Part shown: piece after piece, positions 17,414 through 30,158 of the stretch | Layout: every line of letters begins with the position of its first letter | How positions within the stretch are numbered: the stretch's first letter is position 1 | NCBI RefSeq assembly: GCF_002149965.1 | Contig: NZ_MSQB01000003.1 | Span: forward strand, 62,001-126,000 | Origin: Novosphingobium panipatense | GTDB taxonomy: Bacteria > Pseudomonadota > Alphaproteobacteria > Sphingomonadales > Sphingomonadaceae | Length of the DNA stretch: 64,000 nt | Direction: 5' to 3' | Made by a program: the position numbers and the translations under genes | Notes under the pieces: generated by a model | Told to the model about the DNA's origin: nothing | What the model saw: the letters and a program-made list of their open reading frames with translations, nothing else | Database searches by the model: none

Positions 17414-18145
17414 TCACCCCTGCTTCAGCGCGCCGATCAGCACGGCGTCGTTGGTTTCGGCAGGGTTCTGGCGGATATTCGCCTCCGCAGCGCCGATCTC
17501 GTACCAGATGCCGTTGTCGGCATCGAGCGCCAGCGCATGGGCGGTGTCCTGAACGGTCACGCCCTTGAGCGCAGCAATCGCCTGGTTGAGCGTGGTATCC
17601 TGCGCCTCGCGCATGGCGCGCTCGATTTCGGGGATCATGGCATTGACCAGGGCGGGGCCCATGGCGCGGCGCAGCAGCGTGGTGGCCGCCGTATTGCCGC
17701 CCTGCAGGACCGCCGCCGGATCGGGAATGGGAACGCTCTGGGCCGTGTTCAGCACCAGCGGCCCCGCCACGCGCGCACCCGGCGTTGCGTAGAGGTTGAG
17801 CTGGTATTGCAGCTTGTCGCGAAACGCCTTGGACTTCAGCACGCCGCTGGTGGTCCGCCCCGGACGGCCGAACAGCACCGGCAGCGGAATGCGCGCGACG
17901 GGGCTGGTCCAGAAACCTTCCGGCTGGCCGAGCCAGGCAAAGGCCTTTTCGGAGGACGTGCGCATCAGGCGGCGCACCGGATCGGCACTGGCCGAACGGC
18001 CCGTTCCGCCGCCCATGCTGCCTATCGCCGAGCAGGCGGGAAGCATCATCACGCCGGTGGCGAGAAGCCCCATCAAAACGCCGCGACGGCTCCAGTCGGC
18101 ATCCATGTCCTGCGAATTATCCCCCATTCCCCAGCTTGCCATCAT
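17414..18145 (-). CDS. DUF4197 domain-containing lipoprotein
   Basis: This protein of about 243 residues has an N-terminal SRRGVLMGLL twin-arginine-like motif followed by the lipobox LPAC, so it is probably exported and lipidated. The body (PVRRLMRTSSEKAFAWLGQP ... ALKGVTVQDTAHAL) matches DUF4197, a periplasmic family of unknown function. Two adjacent ATG codons at 18145 and 18142 follow AAGGAG. It is divergent from priA with a 45-base gap that must hold both promoters. Confidence 0.83.
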   Translation of the reverse strand: MMASWGMGDNSQDMDADWSRRGVLMGLLATGVMMLPACSAIGSMGGGTGRSASADPVRRLMRTSSEKAFAWLGQPEGFWTSPVARIPLPVLFGRPGRTTSGVLKSKAFRDKLQYQLNLYATPGARVAGPLVLNTAQSVPIPDPAAVLQGGNTAATTLLRRAMGPALVNAMIPEIERAMREAQDTTLNQAIAALKGVTVQDTAHALALDADNGIWYEIGAAEANIRQNPAETNDAVLIGALKQG

Positions 18146-18190
18146 CAACTCCTTCACGCCCCCAGGCAGCAATGCCTATATGCAACCCAC

Positions 18191-20356
18191 ATGAAACGCG
18201 TCCGAATCCTTGTCTTCAACGCCGCGCTCGGCGTCCTCGACTACCGCGTCCCCGAGGGCATGGCGATAGAATTCGGATCCGTAGTGATTGCGCCTCTCGG
18301 CCCCCGGCAGGTCCTTGGCATCGTCTGGGAACCCGAACGCCTGAGCGCGCAGGACGTGCCGGAATCGAAGCTGCGGCCACTGCTCGAAGTGCTGCCGGTC
18401 CCGCCACTGCCCGAACGCCTGCGCCGCCTGATCGAATGGACCGCGGACTACTACTGCGCCTCGCTCTCTTCCGTGGCGCGCATGGCGCTCGGCAGCATGG
18501 CGGCGTTGCGCGGCGGCGGCACGACCACCGAATATCGTCTGACCGGCGCGGAACCGGCGCGCCTCACCCCGCAGCGCGCGGCGGCCCTCGATGCGCTTCA
18601 GGGCGAGCAGGCCTCGATCAAGGAACTGGCCGAGCTGGCTTCCGTCTCCGAGGGCGTGCTCCGCGGCATGGTCGGCGCGGGCCTGCTGGAACCGGTAGTG
18701 GTCGATCTCGACCGCCCCTATCCGCCTGCCCGACCCGAACATGCCCAGCCCATTCTTTCCGAAGGCCAGCAGGCCGCGGCCGATGTCTTCGTGGAGGCCG
18801 TCCGCGCGCGCAAGTTCGCGCCCTTCCTGCTCGACGGGGTGACCGGCTCCGGCAAGACCGAGACTTACTTCGAGGCGGTGGCCGAAGCCCTGCGGCTGGG
18901 GCGGCAGGTGCTGGTCCTGCTGCCCGAGATCGCCCTGACCGAGAACTTCCTGCGCCGCTTCGAGCACCGCTTCGGCGTGGCGCCGATCCTCTGGCATTCC
19001 TCGCTCAAGTCCAGCGAGCGCCGCCGCGCCTGGCGCGCGATCGTGGCCGGTCAGGCGCAAGTGGTGGTCGGCGCGCGCTCGGCCCTGTTCCTGCCTTACG
19101 CGAAGCTGGGGTTGATCGTGGTCGACGAGGCGCACGAGATATCCTTCAAGCAGGACGACGGCGTGCGCTACAATGCCCGCGACGTGGCCGTGATGCGGGC
19201 CAAGTTCGAAGCGATCCCGGTCGTGCTGGCCAGCGCCACCCCGGCGCTCGAATCGATGCAGCTGGCTGAAGCCGGCGTCTATCGCAAGATCGACCTGCCC
19301 GCGCGTTTCGGCGGTGCCCAGCTGCCGGACATCCAGATCCTGGACTTGCGCCAGGAGCCGCCCGAGCGCGGCAAATGGCTTGCCCCGCGTCTCGTCGAGG
19401 AAATGAAGGCACGGCTGGCGCGCGGCGAACAGTCGCTGCTGTTCCTCAACCGAAGGGGCTATGCGCCGCTGACGCTCTGCCGCCACTGCGGCTACCGTTT
19501 CCAGTGCCCGAACTGCACGGCCTGGCTGGTCGAGCACCGCTTCTCGCAGCGCCTCGCCTGTCATCACTGCGGCCATGAAGTGCCGGTGCCGGATGCCTGC
19601 CCGGAATGCGGCACCGGCGATTGCCTCGTCGCCTGCGGCCCCGGCGTCGAGCGAATCGCCGACGAAGTGGCGGAAGTCCTTCCCGAAGCCCGCGTCGCGC
19701 TGGTGACCTCGGACACCATGAACACCGCCGAGGCCGTCGGCGAATTCGTCGCCAAGGCCGAAGGCAAGGCGATCGACGTGATCGTCGGCACCCAGCTCGT
19801 CACCAAGGGCTATCACTTCCCCGACCTCACGCTGGTGGGCGTGGTCGATGCCGATCTCGGGCTGGAAGGCGGAGACTTGCGCGCGGCGGAGCGCACCTAT
19901 CAGCAGGTTGCGCAGGTCGCGGGCCGCGCCGGCCGCGGCGAAAAGCCCGGCGAAGTGCTGATCCAGACGCGCCATCCCGAAGCCTCGGTCATTTCCGCGC
20001 TCGCCGCCGGAGATCGCGACGCCTTCTACGCCGCCGAGACCGAAGCCCGGCGCGACGCCGGAGCGCCACCGTTCGGGCGCTGGGCGGCGATCATCGTCTC
20101 CTCGGAAGACCAGGCCGAAGCCAAGGCCGCGGCTCGCGCCATCGGCGGCACCGCGCCCAACCATCCCGACATGCTGGTGCTCGGCCCTGCCCCCGCCCCG
20201 CTCTCGCTACTGCGGGGCCGCCACCGCTTTCGCCTGCTGATCAATGCCCGGCGCTCGGCGGAATTGCAGAAGACCCTGCGCGAGTGGCTGGAACCGCTTC
20301 AGTTCCCCCGCGGGGTCAGGGTGAACATCGACATTGACCCTTATTCGTTCGTGTGA
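18191..20356 (+). CDS. priA: Primosomal protein N' (replication restart helicase)
   Basis: This is a 721-residue helicase that reloads the replisome at stalled forks. The N-terminal DNA-binding domain begins MKRVRILVFNAALG. Walker A is GVTGSGKT (216-223) and the DEAH box is D312EAH. A zinc-binding block of eight cysteines (CRHC, CPNC, CHHC, CPEC) is at about 430-475. The frame is open for 650 bases upstream, but that part is antisense to the DUF4197 gene and the ATG at 18191 is the natural start. Confidence 0.95.
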   Translation: MKRVRILVFNAALGVLDYRVPEGMAIEFGSVVIAPLGPRQVLGIVWEPERLSAQDVPESKLRPLLEVLPVPPLPERLRRLIEWTADYYCASLSSVARMALGSMAALRGGGTTTEYRLTGAEPARLTPQRAAALDALQGEQASIKELAELASVSEGVLRGMVGAGLLEPVVVDLDRPYPPARPEHAQPILSEGQQAAADVFVEAVRARKFAPFLLDGVTGSGKTETYFEAVAEALRLGRQVLVLLPEIALTENFLRRFEHRFGVAPILWHSSLKSSERRRAWRAIVAGQAQVVVGARSALFLPYAKLGLIVVDEAHEISFKQDDGVRYNARDVAVMRAKFEAIPVVLASATPALESMQLAEAGVYRKIDLPARFGGAQLPDIQILDLRQEPPERGKWLAPRLVEEMKARLARGEQSLLFLNRRGYAPLTLCRHCGYRFQCPNCTAWLVEHRFSQRLACHHCGHEVPVPDACPECGTGDCLVACGPGVERIADEVAEVLPEARVALVTSDTMNTAEAVGEFVAKAEGKAIDVIVGTQLVTKGYHFPDLTLVGVVDADLGLEGGDLRAAERTYQQVAQVAGRAGRGEKPGEVLIQTRHPEASVISALAAGDRDAFYAAETEARRDAGAPPFGRWAAIIVSSEDQAEAKAAARAIGGTAPNHPDMLVLGPAPAPLSLLRGRHRFRLLINARRSAELQKTLREWLEPLQFPRGVRVNIDIDPYSFV

Positions 20357-20372
20357 ATCGGATAGGAATGAT

Positions 20373-20389
20373 CGTCGTCCCGGACGACG
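20373..20389. repeat. Minimal family A palindrome
   Basis: CGTCGTCC and GGACGACG meet with a single intervening C, forming a collapsed remnant of the larger family A palindromes. It lies between the convergent priA and ada genes and may act as a weak transcription stop. Confidence 0.5.
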
Positions 20390-20395
20390 GCAGGT

Positions 20396-21448
20396 TCACC
20401 CCTGTTCGCGCTTCAGCAGTTCCCGCTTGATCGCCTCGCCATAGGCATAGCCGCCGATCGTGCCGTCGGAACGGACCACACGGTGACAGGGGATCAGCAC
20501 CGCCACGTTGTTCGCGCCATTGGCCGATCCTGCCGCACGTACCGCGCCGGGCTTGCCGACCGCCGCCGCGATCTGCGCGTAGCTGCGGGTCTCGCCCGGA
20601 GGAATGCGCTGCAACTCGCGCCAGACCGCTTCCTGAAAGGCCGTTCCCTGCACGTCCAGCGGGATCACCCGCGACTGCCCCGGCTGCTCCACCGCCGCCA
20701 CGACGCTTCCGAGCAGGCTCTCGAACGCCGCACCGCCCTCGATCAGTTCGGCCTTGGGAAACCGCGCGGCAAGCTCTTCGCGCCCTTCGTCGAACGAGAG
20801 ACGGCAAACGCCCTTGCCAGTCGCCGCGACCAGCATCCTGCCCAGGCTGGTCGCCACCACCGCCCAGTGGATCGTCGCGCCGCGCCCGCCGTCGCGCCAG
20901 GCGGAAGGGGCCATCCCCAACCTGCCCTCGCTGGCCTCGTAGAACCGGGAACTCGCGCCGAACCCGGCCTCGTAGATCGCCTCGGTCACGCTGGCGCCGC
21001 CGCTCATTGCATCCCCGGCCCGCTCCACGCGCCGCGCCCGGACATATTTGGACGGGGAAAGCCCGACGGAACGCTTGAACACACGCTGGAAGTGCGATGG
21101 ACTATAGCCGACGGCTTCCGCGAGATCGGCCAGGCCCGGCAGCTTCTCCTCATCCGAATCCAGCATCCGCAGCGCCGCAGCCACGGCTTCCTCGTCGCGC
21201 GAGACGTCGTTGGGACGGCAGCGCAGGCAGGCCCGCAAGCCGAACCGCTCCGCCGCGCCTGCATCGCCGAAGAAGCGCACGTTCTCCCGCCGGGGATGCC
21301 GCGCCGAGCAGGACGGACGGCAATAGATGCCGGTGGTGAGCACGCCGGTGACGAAGCGGCCGTCGAAGGTGCGGTCGCGCGACTGGACCGCCTGCCAGGC
21401 GCGATCGTCGCTTACGCCGCTTTCGTTCCCGCTCCCGTTCCCGCTCAC
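20396..21448 (-). CDS. ada: Bifunctional Ada: transcriptional regulator and O6-methylguanine-DNA methyltransferase
   Basis: This protein of about 350 residues has three parts. An N-terminal zinc domain has four cysteines (C43, C47, C74, C77) where methyl phosphotriesters are received. An AraC-type helix-turn-helix follows (LADLAEAVGYSPSHFQRVFKR). The C-terminal methyltransferase has the acceptor cysteine in LIPCHRVV (about Cys321). Methylated Ada activates alkylation-repair genes, usually including itself. The frame is open to 21556, but the GTG at 21448 has GGAG seven bases upstream and gives the usual length. Confidence 0.93.
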   Translation of the reverse strand: MSGNGSGNESGVSDDRAWQAVQSRDRTFDGRFVTGVLTTGIYCRPSCSARHPRRENVRFFGDAGAAERFGLRACLRCRPNDVSRDEEAVAAALRMLDSDEEKLPGLADLAEAVGYSPSHFQRVFKRSVGLSPSKYVRARRVERAGDAMSGGASVTEAIYEAGFGASSRFYEASEGRLGMAPSAWRDGGRGATIHWAVVATSLGRMLVAATGKGVCRLSFDEGREELAARFPKAELIEGGAAFESLLGSVVAAVEQPGQSRVIPLDVQGTAFQEAVWRELQRIPPGETRSYAQIAAAVGKPGAVRAAGSANGANNVAVLIPCHRVVRSDGTIGGYAYGEAIKRELLKREQG

Positions 21449-21784
21449 AGCCGCTCTCCATCTTCCGCCTTGCGGGATCCTCGGACTCCCCCCGCCGCTA
21501 TATATCGCATGGGCGGTCCCGAGGGGACCGGCCTCATCGCTGATTCGATAAGTCATGGCAAACTCCGCTCAATCGTGTGTCCCGATCTTGCAGCCGCCGT
21601 CCGGGCGATACTTCCCGCCCTTTGCTTTTAAAGCGCTTTCCCTGTCGTTGTCCCCAGCCTGCCTCCCGCAGCTTGCATCATGACACTATCGTCGCTATGC
21701 GCGCCCCGTCTGCGGGCCGGGGGGCACGTCATTGTCGTGCGCCCCAAAGTGTCCCAGCCCACCCGATGTAAGGATAGGACACGC
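21449..21784. other. Divergent control region between ada and the atp operon
   Basis: This 336-base gap must contain the ada promoter and the atpH promoter. Near the atpH side a hairpin with 9 paired bases and one bulge (21720-21728 with 21736-21745) could be in the atp leader. No firm promoter boxes or Ada box were identified. The only open frames are extensions of ada and atpH. Confidence 0.4.
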
Positions 21785-23882
<2,098 letters not shown>

Positions 23883-23891
23883 TCTGGGCCG

Positions 23892-23966
23892 CCCCGGCGC
23901 AAGCCGGGGTTCGCTCTCGGCCAGGCCCAGCTTGGTTGCAAAAGATCCCAGCTTCGCTGGGATGAC
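23892..23966. repeat. REP-like double hairpin between atpA and atpG
   Basis: CCCCGGC-gcaa-GCCGGGG (23892-23909) and TCCCAGC-ttc-GCTGGGA (23946-23962), the latter followed by TGACG, sit inside the atp operon. Neither is followed by a T run, so they are unlikely to be efficient terminators. They may affect mRNA stability between the alpha and gamma cistrons. Confidence 0.65.
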
Positions 23967-23982
23967 GAATGGAGAAAATTGA

Positions 23983-24864
23983 GTGGCTTCGCTCAAGGAA
24001 CTCAAGGGCCGCATCAACTCGGTCAAGTCGACCCAGAAGATCACTAAGGCCAAGCAGATGGTCGCCGCGGCCAAGCTGCGCAAGGCGCAGGCCGCTGCCG
24101 AATCGGCACGCCCCTACGCTGCGCGTCTGGCCGAAGTGATGGGCTCGCTCGCGAGCAAGATCACGGTCAGCGAGAACAGCCCCAAGCTGCTCGCCGGCAC
24201 CGGTAGCGACAAGGTGCATCTGCTCGTCGTCGCCAACTCGGACAAGGGTCTGTGCGGCGCGTTCAACTCGAACATCGTCAAGGCTGCGCGCCTCAAGGCG
24301 AAGGAACTGGAAGCGCAGGGCAAGACCGTCCTGTTCTACCTCGTCGGCCGCAAGGGCCGCGCGGCGCTGCGCCGCGAGTTCCCGAAGCAGATCGCGCACA
24401 TGTTCGACACCACCGACGTGCGTGACCCCGGCTTCGACGAAGCCGAACGCATCGCCAACGAACTGGTCGCCCTCTACGAGGCCGGCAAGTTCGACGTCGC
24501 GCATCTGTTCTACTCGAAGTTCCGCTCGGCGCTGCTTCAGGAACCGACCGACCAGCAGATCATCCCCGTTCCCGCGCCCAAGGCGGTCACGGCCACCGCC
24601 GGTGCGGACGCCGTGACCGAATACGAGCCGGAAGAAGAGGAAATCCTCGCCGCGCTGCTGCCGCGCTACTTGCGCACGCAGCTCTTCGGTGCCCTCCTGG
24701 AAAACGCCGCCTCGGAACAGGGTGCGTCGATGACCGCGATGGACAACGCGACGCGCAACGCGGGCGACCTGATCAAGAAGCTGACCATCCAGTACAACCG
24801 CAGCCGCCAGGCCGCGATCACGACTGAACTCGTTGAAATCATTGCTGGCGCGGAAGCGCTGTAA
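23983..24864 (+). CDS. atpG: F1 ATP synthase subunit gamma
   Basis: This 293-residue central-stalk subunit has the N-terminal [20 protein letters not shown] and C-terminal [17 protein letters not shown] helices that form the rotating coiled coil (here [20 protein letters not shown]). The start codon is GTG at 23983 with GGAG eight bases upstream. It is separated from atpA by a REP-like insertion and from atpD by 24 bases. Confidence 0.97.
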   Translation: MASLKELKGRINSVKSTQKITKAKQMVAAAKLRKAQAAAESARPYAARLAEVMGSLASKITVSENSPKLLAGTGSDKVHLLVVANSDKGLCGAFNSNIVKAARLKAKELEAQGKTVLFYLVGRKGRAALRREFPKQIAHMFDTTDVRDPGFDEAERIANELVALYEAGKFDVAHLFYSKFRSALLQEPTDQQIIPVPAPKAVTATAGADAVTEYEPEEEEILAALLPRYLRTQLFGALLENAASEQGASMTAMDNATRNAGDLIKKLTIQYNRSRQAAITTELVEIIAGAEAL

Positions 24865-26346
<1,482 letters not shown>

Positions 26347-26352
26347 TCGATC

Positions 26353-26607
26353 ATGGCTCTGCACTTCGAACTCGTCACGCCGGCCAAGCTCGTCCGCTCG
26401 GAAGACGTCCACATGGTGGTCGTCCCCGGCACCGAAGGCGAGTTCGGCGTGCTGGAGGGCCACGCGCCCTTCATGTCGACGATCGCCGACGGCGCGCTGA
26501 AGGTCTACAAGACCGACGGCGCCGCCCCGGAAGAAATCCGCATCACCGGCGGCTTCGCCGAAGTGGGCGACAAGGGCCTGACCGTGCTTGCGGAGCATGT
26601 TGGCTGA
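26353..26607 (+). CDS. atpC: F1 ATP synthase subunit epsilon, short form
   Basis: This 84-residue protein contains the N-terminal beta sandwich only ([21 protein letters not shown] ... GGFAEV ... LTVLAEHV). The C-terminal helical hairpin of the usual 130-140-residue epsilon, which can inhibit ATP hydrolysis, is missing. The stop falls exactly at the domain boundary and a terminator follows, so it looks like a natural short form. Alphaproteobacteria often use a separate zeta inhibitor instead. Confidence 0.93.
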   Translation: MALHFELVTPAKLVRSEDVHMVVVPGTEGEFGVLEGHAPFMSTIADGALKVYKTDGAAPEEIRITGGFAEVGDKGLTVLAEHVG

Positions 26608-26640
26608 TGATCGGCTGACACCTTTCAGGTTCAGGAAAAG

Positions 26641-26673
26641 AAAAGGCCGCCCTAATCGGGGCGGCCTTTTTCG
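26641..26673 (+). terminator. Intrinsic terminator of the atp operon
   Basis: AAAAGGCCGCCC (26641-26652) pairs with GGGCGGCCTTTT (26659-26670), followed by further T. It sits 33 bases after the atpC stop and also lies just past the sulfatase-like gene stop on the other strand, so it can serve both. Confidence 0.88.
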
Positions 26674-26693
26674 TTGGAGGTCATGGCCTCGTG

Positions 26694-28058
26694 TCAGCTT
26701 TGTTTGTCGCGGGAACGTTGCAGCGCCGCTTTGCTACGCAGCATGATCCAGGGAACATGGCCGGTGTCATAACGGCTGCGGAGCGCCCTCGGGAAGAACG
26801 GCGGCATGTGATCGCCAACGATCAGGATATCGGCTTCGGGAAAATCGGCCTTCATCACTTCCTGAACGATGGCATCGGCAAGACGCTTCTGCAGCATGTA
26901 GGACCGGCAGAGCATCGGGAAGTCCCGGTTCCAATCCGGGTCGGAAACGCGGCAATCCTCGGTCCGCAGCGAAGAATCCTCGGGCACCGGCAGATGGCTG
27001 TTGAGCGTGAGCCAGTAGATCAGATTGCGCTGGTTCCCCGACTTGCGCAGCCGGTCACCGATCAGAGCTGGAATGTCCGGGTCGCAGGCGCCTGCAAATA
27101 CGCCGCCGCAGCGGCGCGCATCCAGTTCGAGCAGCTCCGGCAGGAAAAGACGGTCCTGAAAGCCCAATTTGGGATACCAGGCGTGGCGCTCGAAGAAGTC
27201 CGAAGTGAAGCTGTGGATGGCCGTCGTATGGAAGCCGGCGTCACGGAAACTGGCCGGAAGACAGTGCGAACCGTCGAAATCGAAGCTCTCGTAATCGGCC
27301 CAGACCGAACACAGTTCCCGGAGTTCTGCATTGGTGGTGGAACCGAAATAGGCGCTCGTACCGCGGCTGACCTGATAACGGGCGGACCAGCGCTGCGCGC
27401 CCCAGGCCGCATCGAACAGCGCCCGGTCGTGCGGGTTATTTGGCTCACCCAGCGACTCGACCAAGATGACGATCAGATTGCGCGCCGATACGGAGTCGGG
27501 TGCGAGGCGGTTCTGCCCGATGGCGGAATCGATGGGTGTGCCCGCTGGCGCGCTCATCTTGTACGATCCGCGCGTCCCCGCCGTGGCAGCGCCATCCACG
27601 AGGATGAAGAACCCCACGAATGCAAGGCCAACAAGCTTCTGGTCGAAGGTGGAAAGACGCGGCGTGCGCGGGCCGAAGGCTATGGCAAGTCCAAGAGCCA
27701 GGATCATGACCACGATCGCCAGGACATATTCCGGCGATTTCGACAGATCGAGTTCCGTCAGGAACTGGAGCGACGAAAAAATGGTCATCGCATTCAGGTT
27801 GAACGAGATGGCCACATACATCATCGCCGCGAGCAGAAAGCAGATCACGATTCCGATCCGCTTCAGCCAGGTGCTTTCGAAATGACAGAAGCCGATGGCC
27901 AGAAGCCCGCATACCGCAATCGGAAACGCCGCCTGAGGCCCACCGATCGGCCACATCGCGATTGCGCCGATATTGGGAATGATCACCCACCAGAACGCAA
28001 ACGGCAGCGAAAAACTTCGAAACAGAGTGAATTTGAACATCAGCCCCCCAAAGTCCAT
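26694..28058 (-). CDS. Membrane-anchored sulfatase/phosphoethanolamine transferase-family protein
   Basis: This protein of about 454 residues has four or five N-terminal hydrophobic segments followed by a periplasmic alkaline-phosphatase-superfamily domain. VILVESLGEP gives the first metal ligand region, GTSAYFGSTTNAELRELC has the likely Thr/Ser nucleophile region, and GDHMPPFFPR is near the end. The layout resembles phosphoethanolamine/phosphoglycerol transferases that decorate lipids or glycans. The substrate is unknown. The frame starts with GTG at 28112; ATG 28058 and 28040 are alternatives and no ribosome site is decisive. Confidence 0.78.
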   Translation of the reverse strand: MDFGGLMFKFTLFRSFSLPFAFWWVIIPNIGAIAMWPIGGPQAAFPIAVCGLLAIGFCHFESTWLKRIGIVICFLLAAMMYVAISFNLNAMTIFSSLQFLTELDLSKSPEYVLAIVVMILALGLAIAFGPRTPRLSTFDQKLVGLAFVGFFILVDGAATAGTRGSYKMSAPAGTPIDSAIGQNRLAPDSVSARNLIVILVESLGEPNNPHDRALFDAAWGAQRWSARYQVSRGTSAYFGSTTNAELRELCSVWADYESFDFDGSHCLPASFRDAGFHTTAIHSFTSDFFERHAWYPKLGFQDRLFLPELLELDARRCGGVFAGACDPDIPALIGDRLRKSGNQRNLIYWLTLNSHLPVPEDSSLRTEDCRVSDPDWNRDFPMLCRSYMLQKRLADAIVQEVMKADFPEADILIVGDHMPPFFPRALRSRYDTGHVPWIMLRSKAALQRSRDKQS

Positions 28059-28265
28059 GGCGGGCAAGTGACTGAAAGCCCCCTGTTCGCCGTTCGCGCC
28101 TTGGTTAGCCACGCATGGTTAACAGCCGACTAAGCGAAATCGCGCAGGCTCTGTCCCAGCCACTGTCCATTAGTAAGTTATCAAAGTTTCAACCTTAATC
28201 CTGCGCCCATTCGCTGGCCTGTCGCCATTTGACGATGCTCCGGCGCTGAAAGGGTTGATGAAGAA

Positions 28266-29768
28266 ATGACGGCATTCGGGCGACGTGGCGGGATGGGCGG
28301 ACTGGGCCAGGGAGCCCGGCCTGCGTTCGGCGTGGCCAAGCCGCTGAAGGTCGGCGGAGATGTCGCCGCCGCGCCTGTTCCCGGCGATCCCTTCCCCCTC
28401 CCCGCCCCGGAACCGGCGGCGCCGCAGAACTTGCGCGACGATGCCATGTCGCGCCTCGCGGATCGCGCCAATGCCGTTCACGACGGTCAGTCGGAGCAGA
28501 GCGGCTTCGAAGCCTCGATCCACAAGATCAAGGAGCAGGTGCTTCCCCGCCTGCTCGAACGCGTCGACCCCGAAGCTGCCGCCACGCTGACCAAGGACGA
28601 GTTGTCCGAGGAATTCCGCCCGATCATCATGGAGGTCCTTGCCGAACTCAAGATCACCTTCAACCGCCGCGAACAGTTCGCGCTGGAGAAAGTGCTGATC
28701 GACGAGTTGCTCGGCTTCGGACCGCTGGAAGAGCTGCTGAACGATCCCGACATCTCTGACATCATGGTCAACGGCCCGAACCAGACCTACATCGAGAAGA
28801 AGGGCCGCCTGCAGCTGGCCCCCACCAAGTTCCGCGACGAGCAGCACTTGTTCCAGATCGCCCAGCGCATCGTCAACCAGGTCGGCCGCCGCGTCGACCA
28901 GACGACGCCGCTGGCCGACGCCCGCCTCAAGGACGGCAGCCGCGTCAACGTGATCGTGCCGCCGCTAAGCCTCCGCGGCACCGCCATCTCGATCCGCAAG
29001 TTCTCCGAGAAGCCGATCACCATCGACATGCTCAAGGACTTCGGCTCGATGAGCGACAAGATGGCCACGGCCCTCAAGATCGCGGGCGCCTGCCGCATGA
29101 ACGTCGTGATCTCGGGCGGCACGGGCTCGGGCAAGACGACCATGCTCAATGCCCTTTCGAAAATGATCGATCCGGGCGAGCGCGTGCTGACCATCGAGGA
29201 CGCTGCCGAACTCCGCCTGCAGCAGCCGCACTGGCTGCCGCTGGAAACCCGCCCGCCAAACCTCGAAGGCCAGGGCGCGATCACCATCGGCGACCTCGTG
29301 AAAAACGCCCTGCGTATGCGCCCGGACCGCATCATCCTGGGCGAAATCCGCGGTGCCGAATGCTTCGACCTGCTCGCCGCCATGAACACCGGCCACGACG
29401 GCTCGATGTGTACGCTCCACGCCAACAGCCCGCGGGAATGCCTGGGCCGTATGGAGAACATGATCCTGATGGGCGACATCAAGATTCCCAAGGAAGCCAT
29501 CAGCCGCCAGATCGCCGAGTCGGTGGACATCATCGTGCAGGTGAAGCGCCTGCGCGACGGTTCGCGCCGCACCACCAACATCACCGAAGTGATCGGCATG
29601 GAAGGCGACGTGATCGTCACCCAGGAACTCTTCAAGTTCGAATATCTGGACGAGACCGATGACGGCAAGATCATCGGCGAATACCGCAGCTCGGGCCTGC
29701 GCCCCTACACGCTGGAAAAGGCCCGCCAGTTCGGGTTCGACCAGGCATTCCTGGAAGCCTGTCTCTGA
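28266..29768 (+). CDS. cpaF: CpaF family secretion/pilus ATPase
   Basis: This 500-residue ATPase is of the VirB11/CpaF branch of type II/IV secretion motors. Residues 1-60 are Gly/Pro-rich. Walker A is GGTGSGKTT (284-292), the Walker B region is MRPDRIILGEIRGAE, and a conserved histidine box is in MNTGHDGSMCTLHAN. In Tad/Flp pili it powers assembly at the inner membrane. No other tad/cpa genes are beside it here, which is unusual; the rest may lie elsewhere. Confidence 0.92.
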   Translation: MTAFGRRGGMGGLGQGARPAFGVAKPLKVGGDVAAAPVPGDPFPLPAPEPAAPQNLRDDAMSRLADRANAVHDGQSEQSGFEASIHKIKEQVLPRLLERVDPEAAATLTKDELSEEFRPIIMEVLAELKITFNRREQFALEKVLIDELLGFGPLEELLNDPDISDIMVNGPNQTYIEKKGRLQLAPTKFRDEQHLFQIAQRIVNQVGRRVDQTTPLADARLKDGSRVNVIVPPLSLRGTAISIRKFSEKPITIDMLKDFGSMSDKMATALKIAGACRMNVVISGGTGSGKTTMLNALSKMIDPGERVLTIEDAAELRLQQPHWLPLETRPPNLEGQGAITIGDLVKNALRMRPDRIILGEIRGAECFDLLAAMNTGHDGSMCTLHANSPRECLGRMENMILMGDIKIPKEAISRQIAESVDIIVQVKRLRDGSRRTTNITEVIGMEGDVIVTQELFKFEYLDETDDGKIIGEYRSSGLRPYTLEKARQFGFDQAFLEACL

Positions 29769-29780
29769 CCCGGCGCTTAT

Positions 29781-29987
29781 TTATCCCCTGAACAGGTGCC
29801 TGCCCGCCACGCCGAGCAGCAGCACCGCCGCCATCAGGGCAAAGAAGAACACCGTCGTCCAGGGCATGAAGCCCACCCGGTCGAGATCCCGGCGCTTCAT
29901 CCGGCGCCGATCGCCGATCCAGGCGACCATCGCCAGCATGGCCGCGATGGTTCCGGTCACGGCCATGATCTTGTCGGATTCGCTCAT
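29781..29987 (-). CDS. Small two-helix membrane protein of unknown function
   Basis: This 68-residue protein has two hydrophobic segments (about 8-24 and 44-63) separated by a basic stretch DRRRMKRRDLDR. The positive loop suggests it faces the cytoplasm. It converges on cpaF with a 12-base gap. No family is recognised. Low start ambiguity: ATG at 29987 (MSESDKIMAVTG). Confidence 0.6.
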   Translation of the reverse strand: MSESDKIMAVTGTIAAMLAMVAWIGDRRRMKRRDLDRVGFMPWTTVFFFALMAAVLLLGVAGRHLFRG

Positions 29988-30079
29988 GAGCGGCCATTGC
30001 CGCCTTATCGCGCCCAGCGAAAGCCCGGTCAGCAGTGTGACCGAAAAGTTTCAGCGAAACCGTCAGCGAAAGCGTCTTG

Positions 30080-30104
30080 GGAACCGCAAGCCCGACCGGG
30101 AGTT
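30080..30104 (+). promoter_or_regulatory. Candidate EcfG (general stress response) promoter
   Basis: GGAAC (30080-30084) and AGTT (30101-30104) are separated by 16 bases. This matches the alphaproteobacterial EcfG pattern GGAAC-N16/17-CGTT except for one base. It lies 55 bases before the first entericidin-like ATG. Stress induction of small lipoproteins of this kind is common in the group, so the site is plausible but unproven. Confidence 0.35.
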
Positions 30105-30158
30105 GCCTCCAACGATCCCGGTCGCATGGCCGGGAAGTCGCAAGAAAGGAACCAAACC

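Noticed and set aside
21425..21440. GTTC-N8-GTTC in the start of ada as a LexA box
   Set aside because: Spacing is eight, not seven, and it lies within codons.
28119..28133. CtrA-like site TTAA-N7-CTAA upstream of cpaF
   Set aside because: Only one perfect half-site; chance is likely without comparative support.
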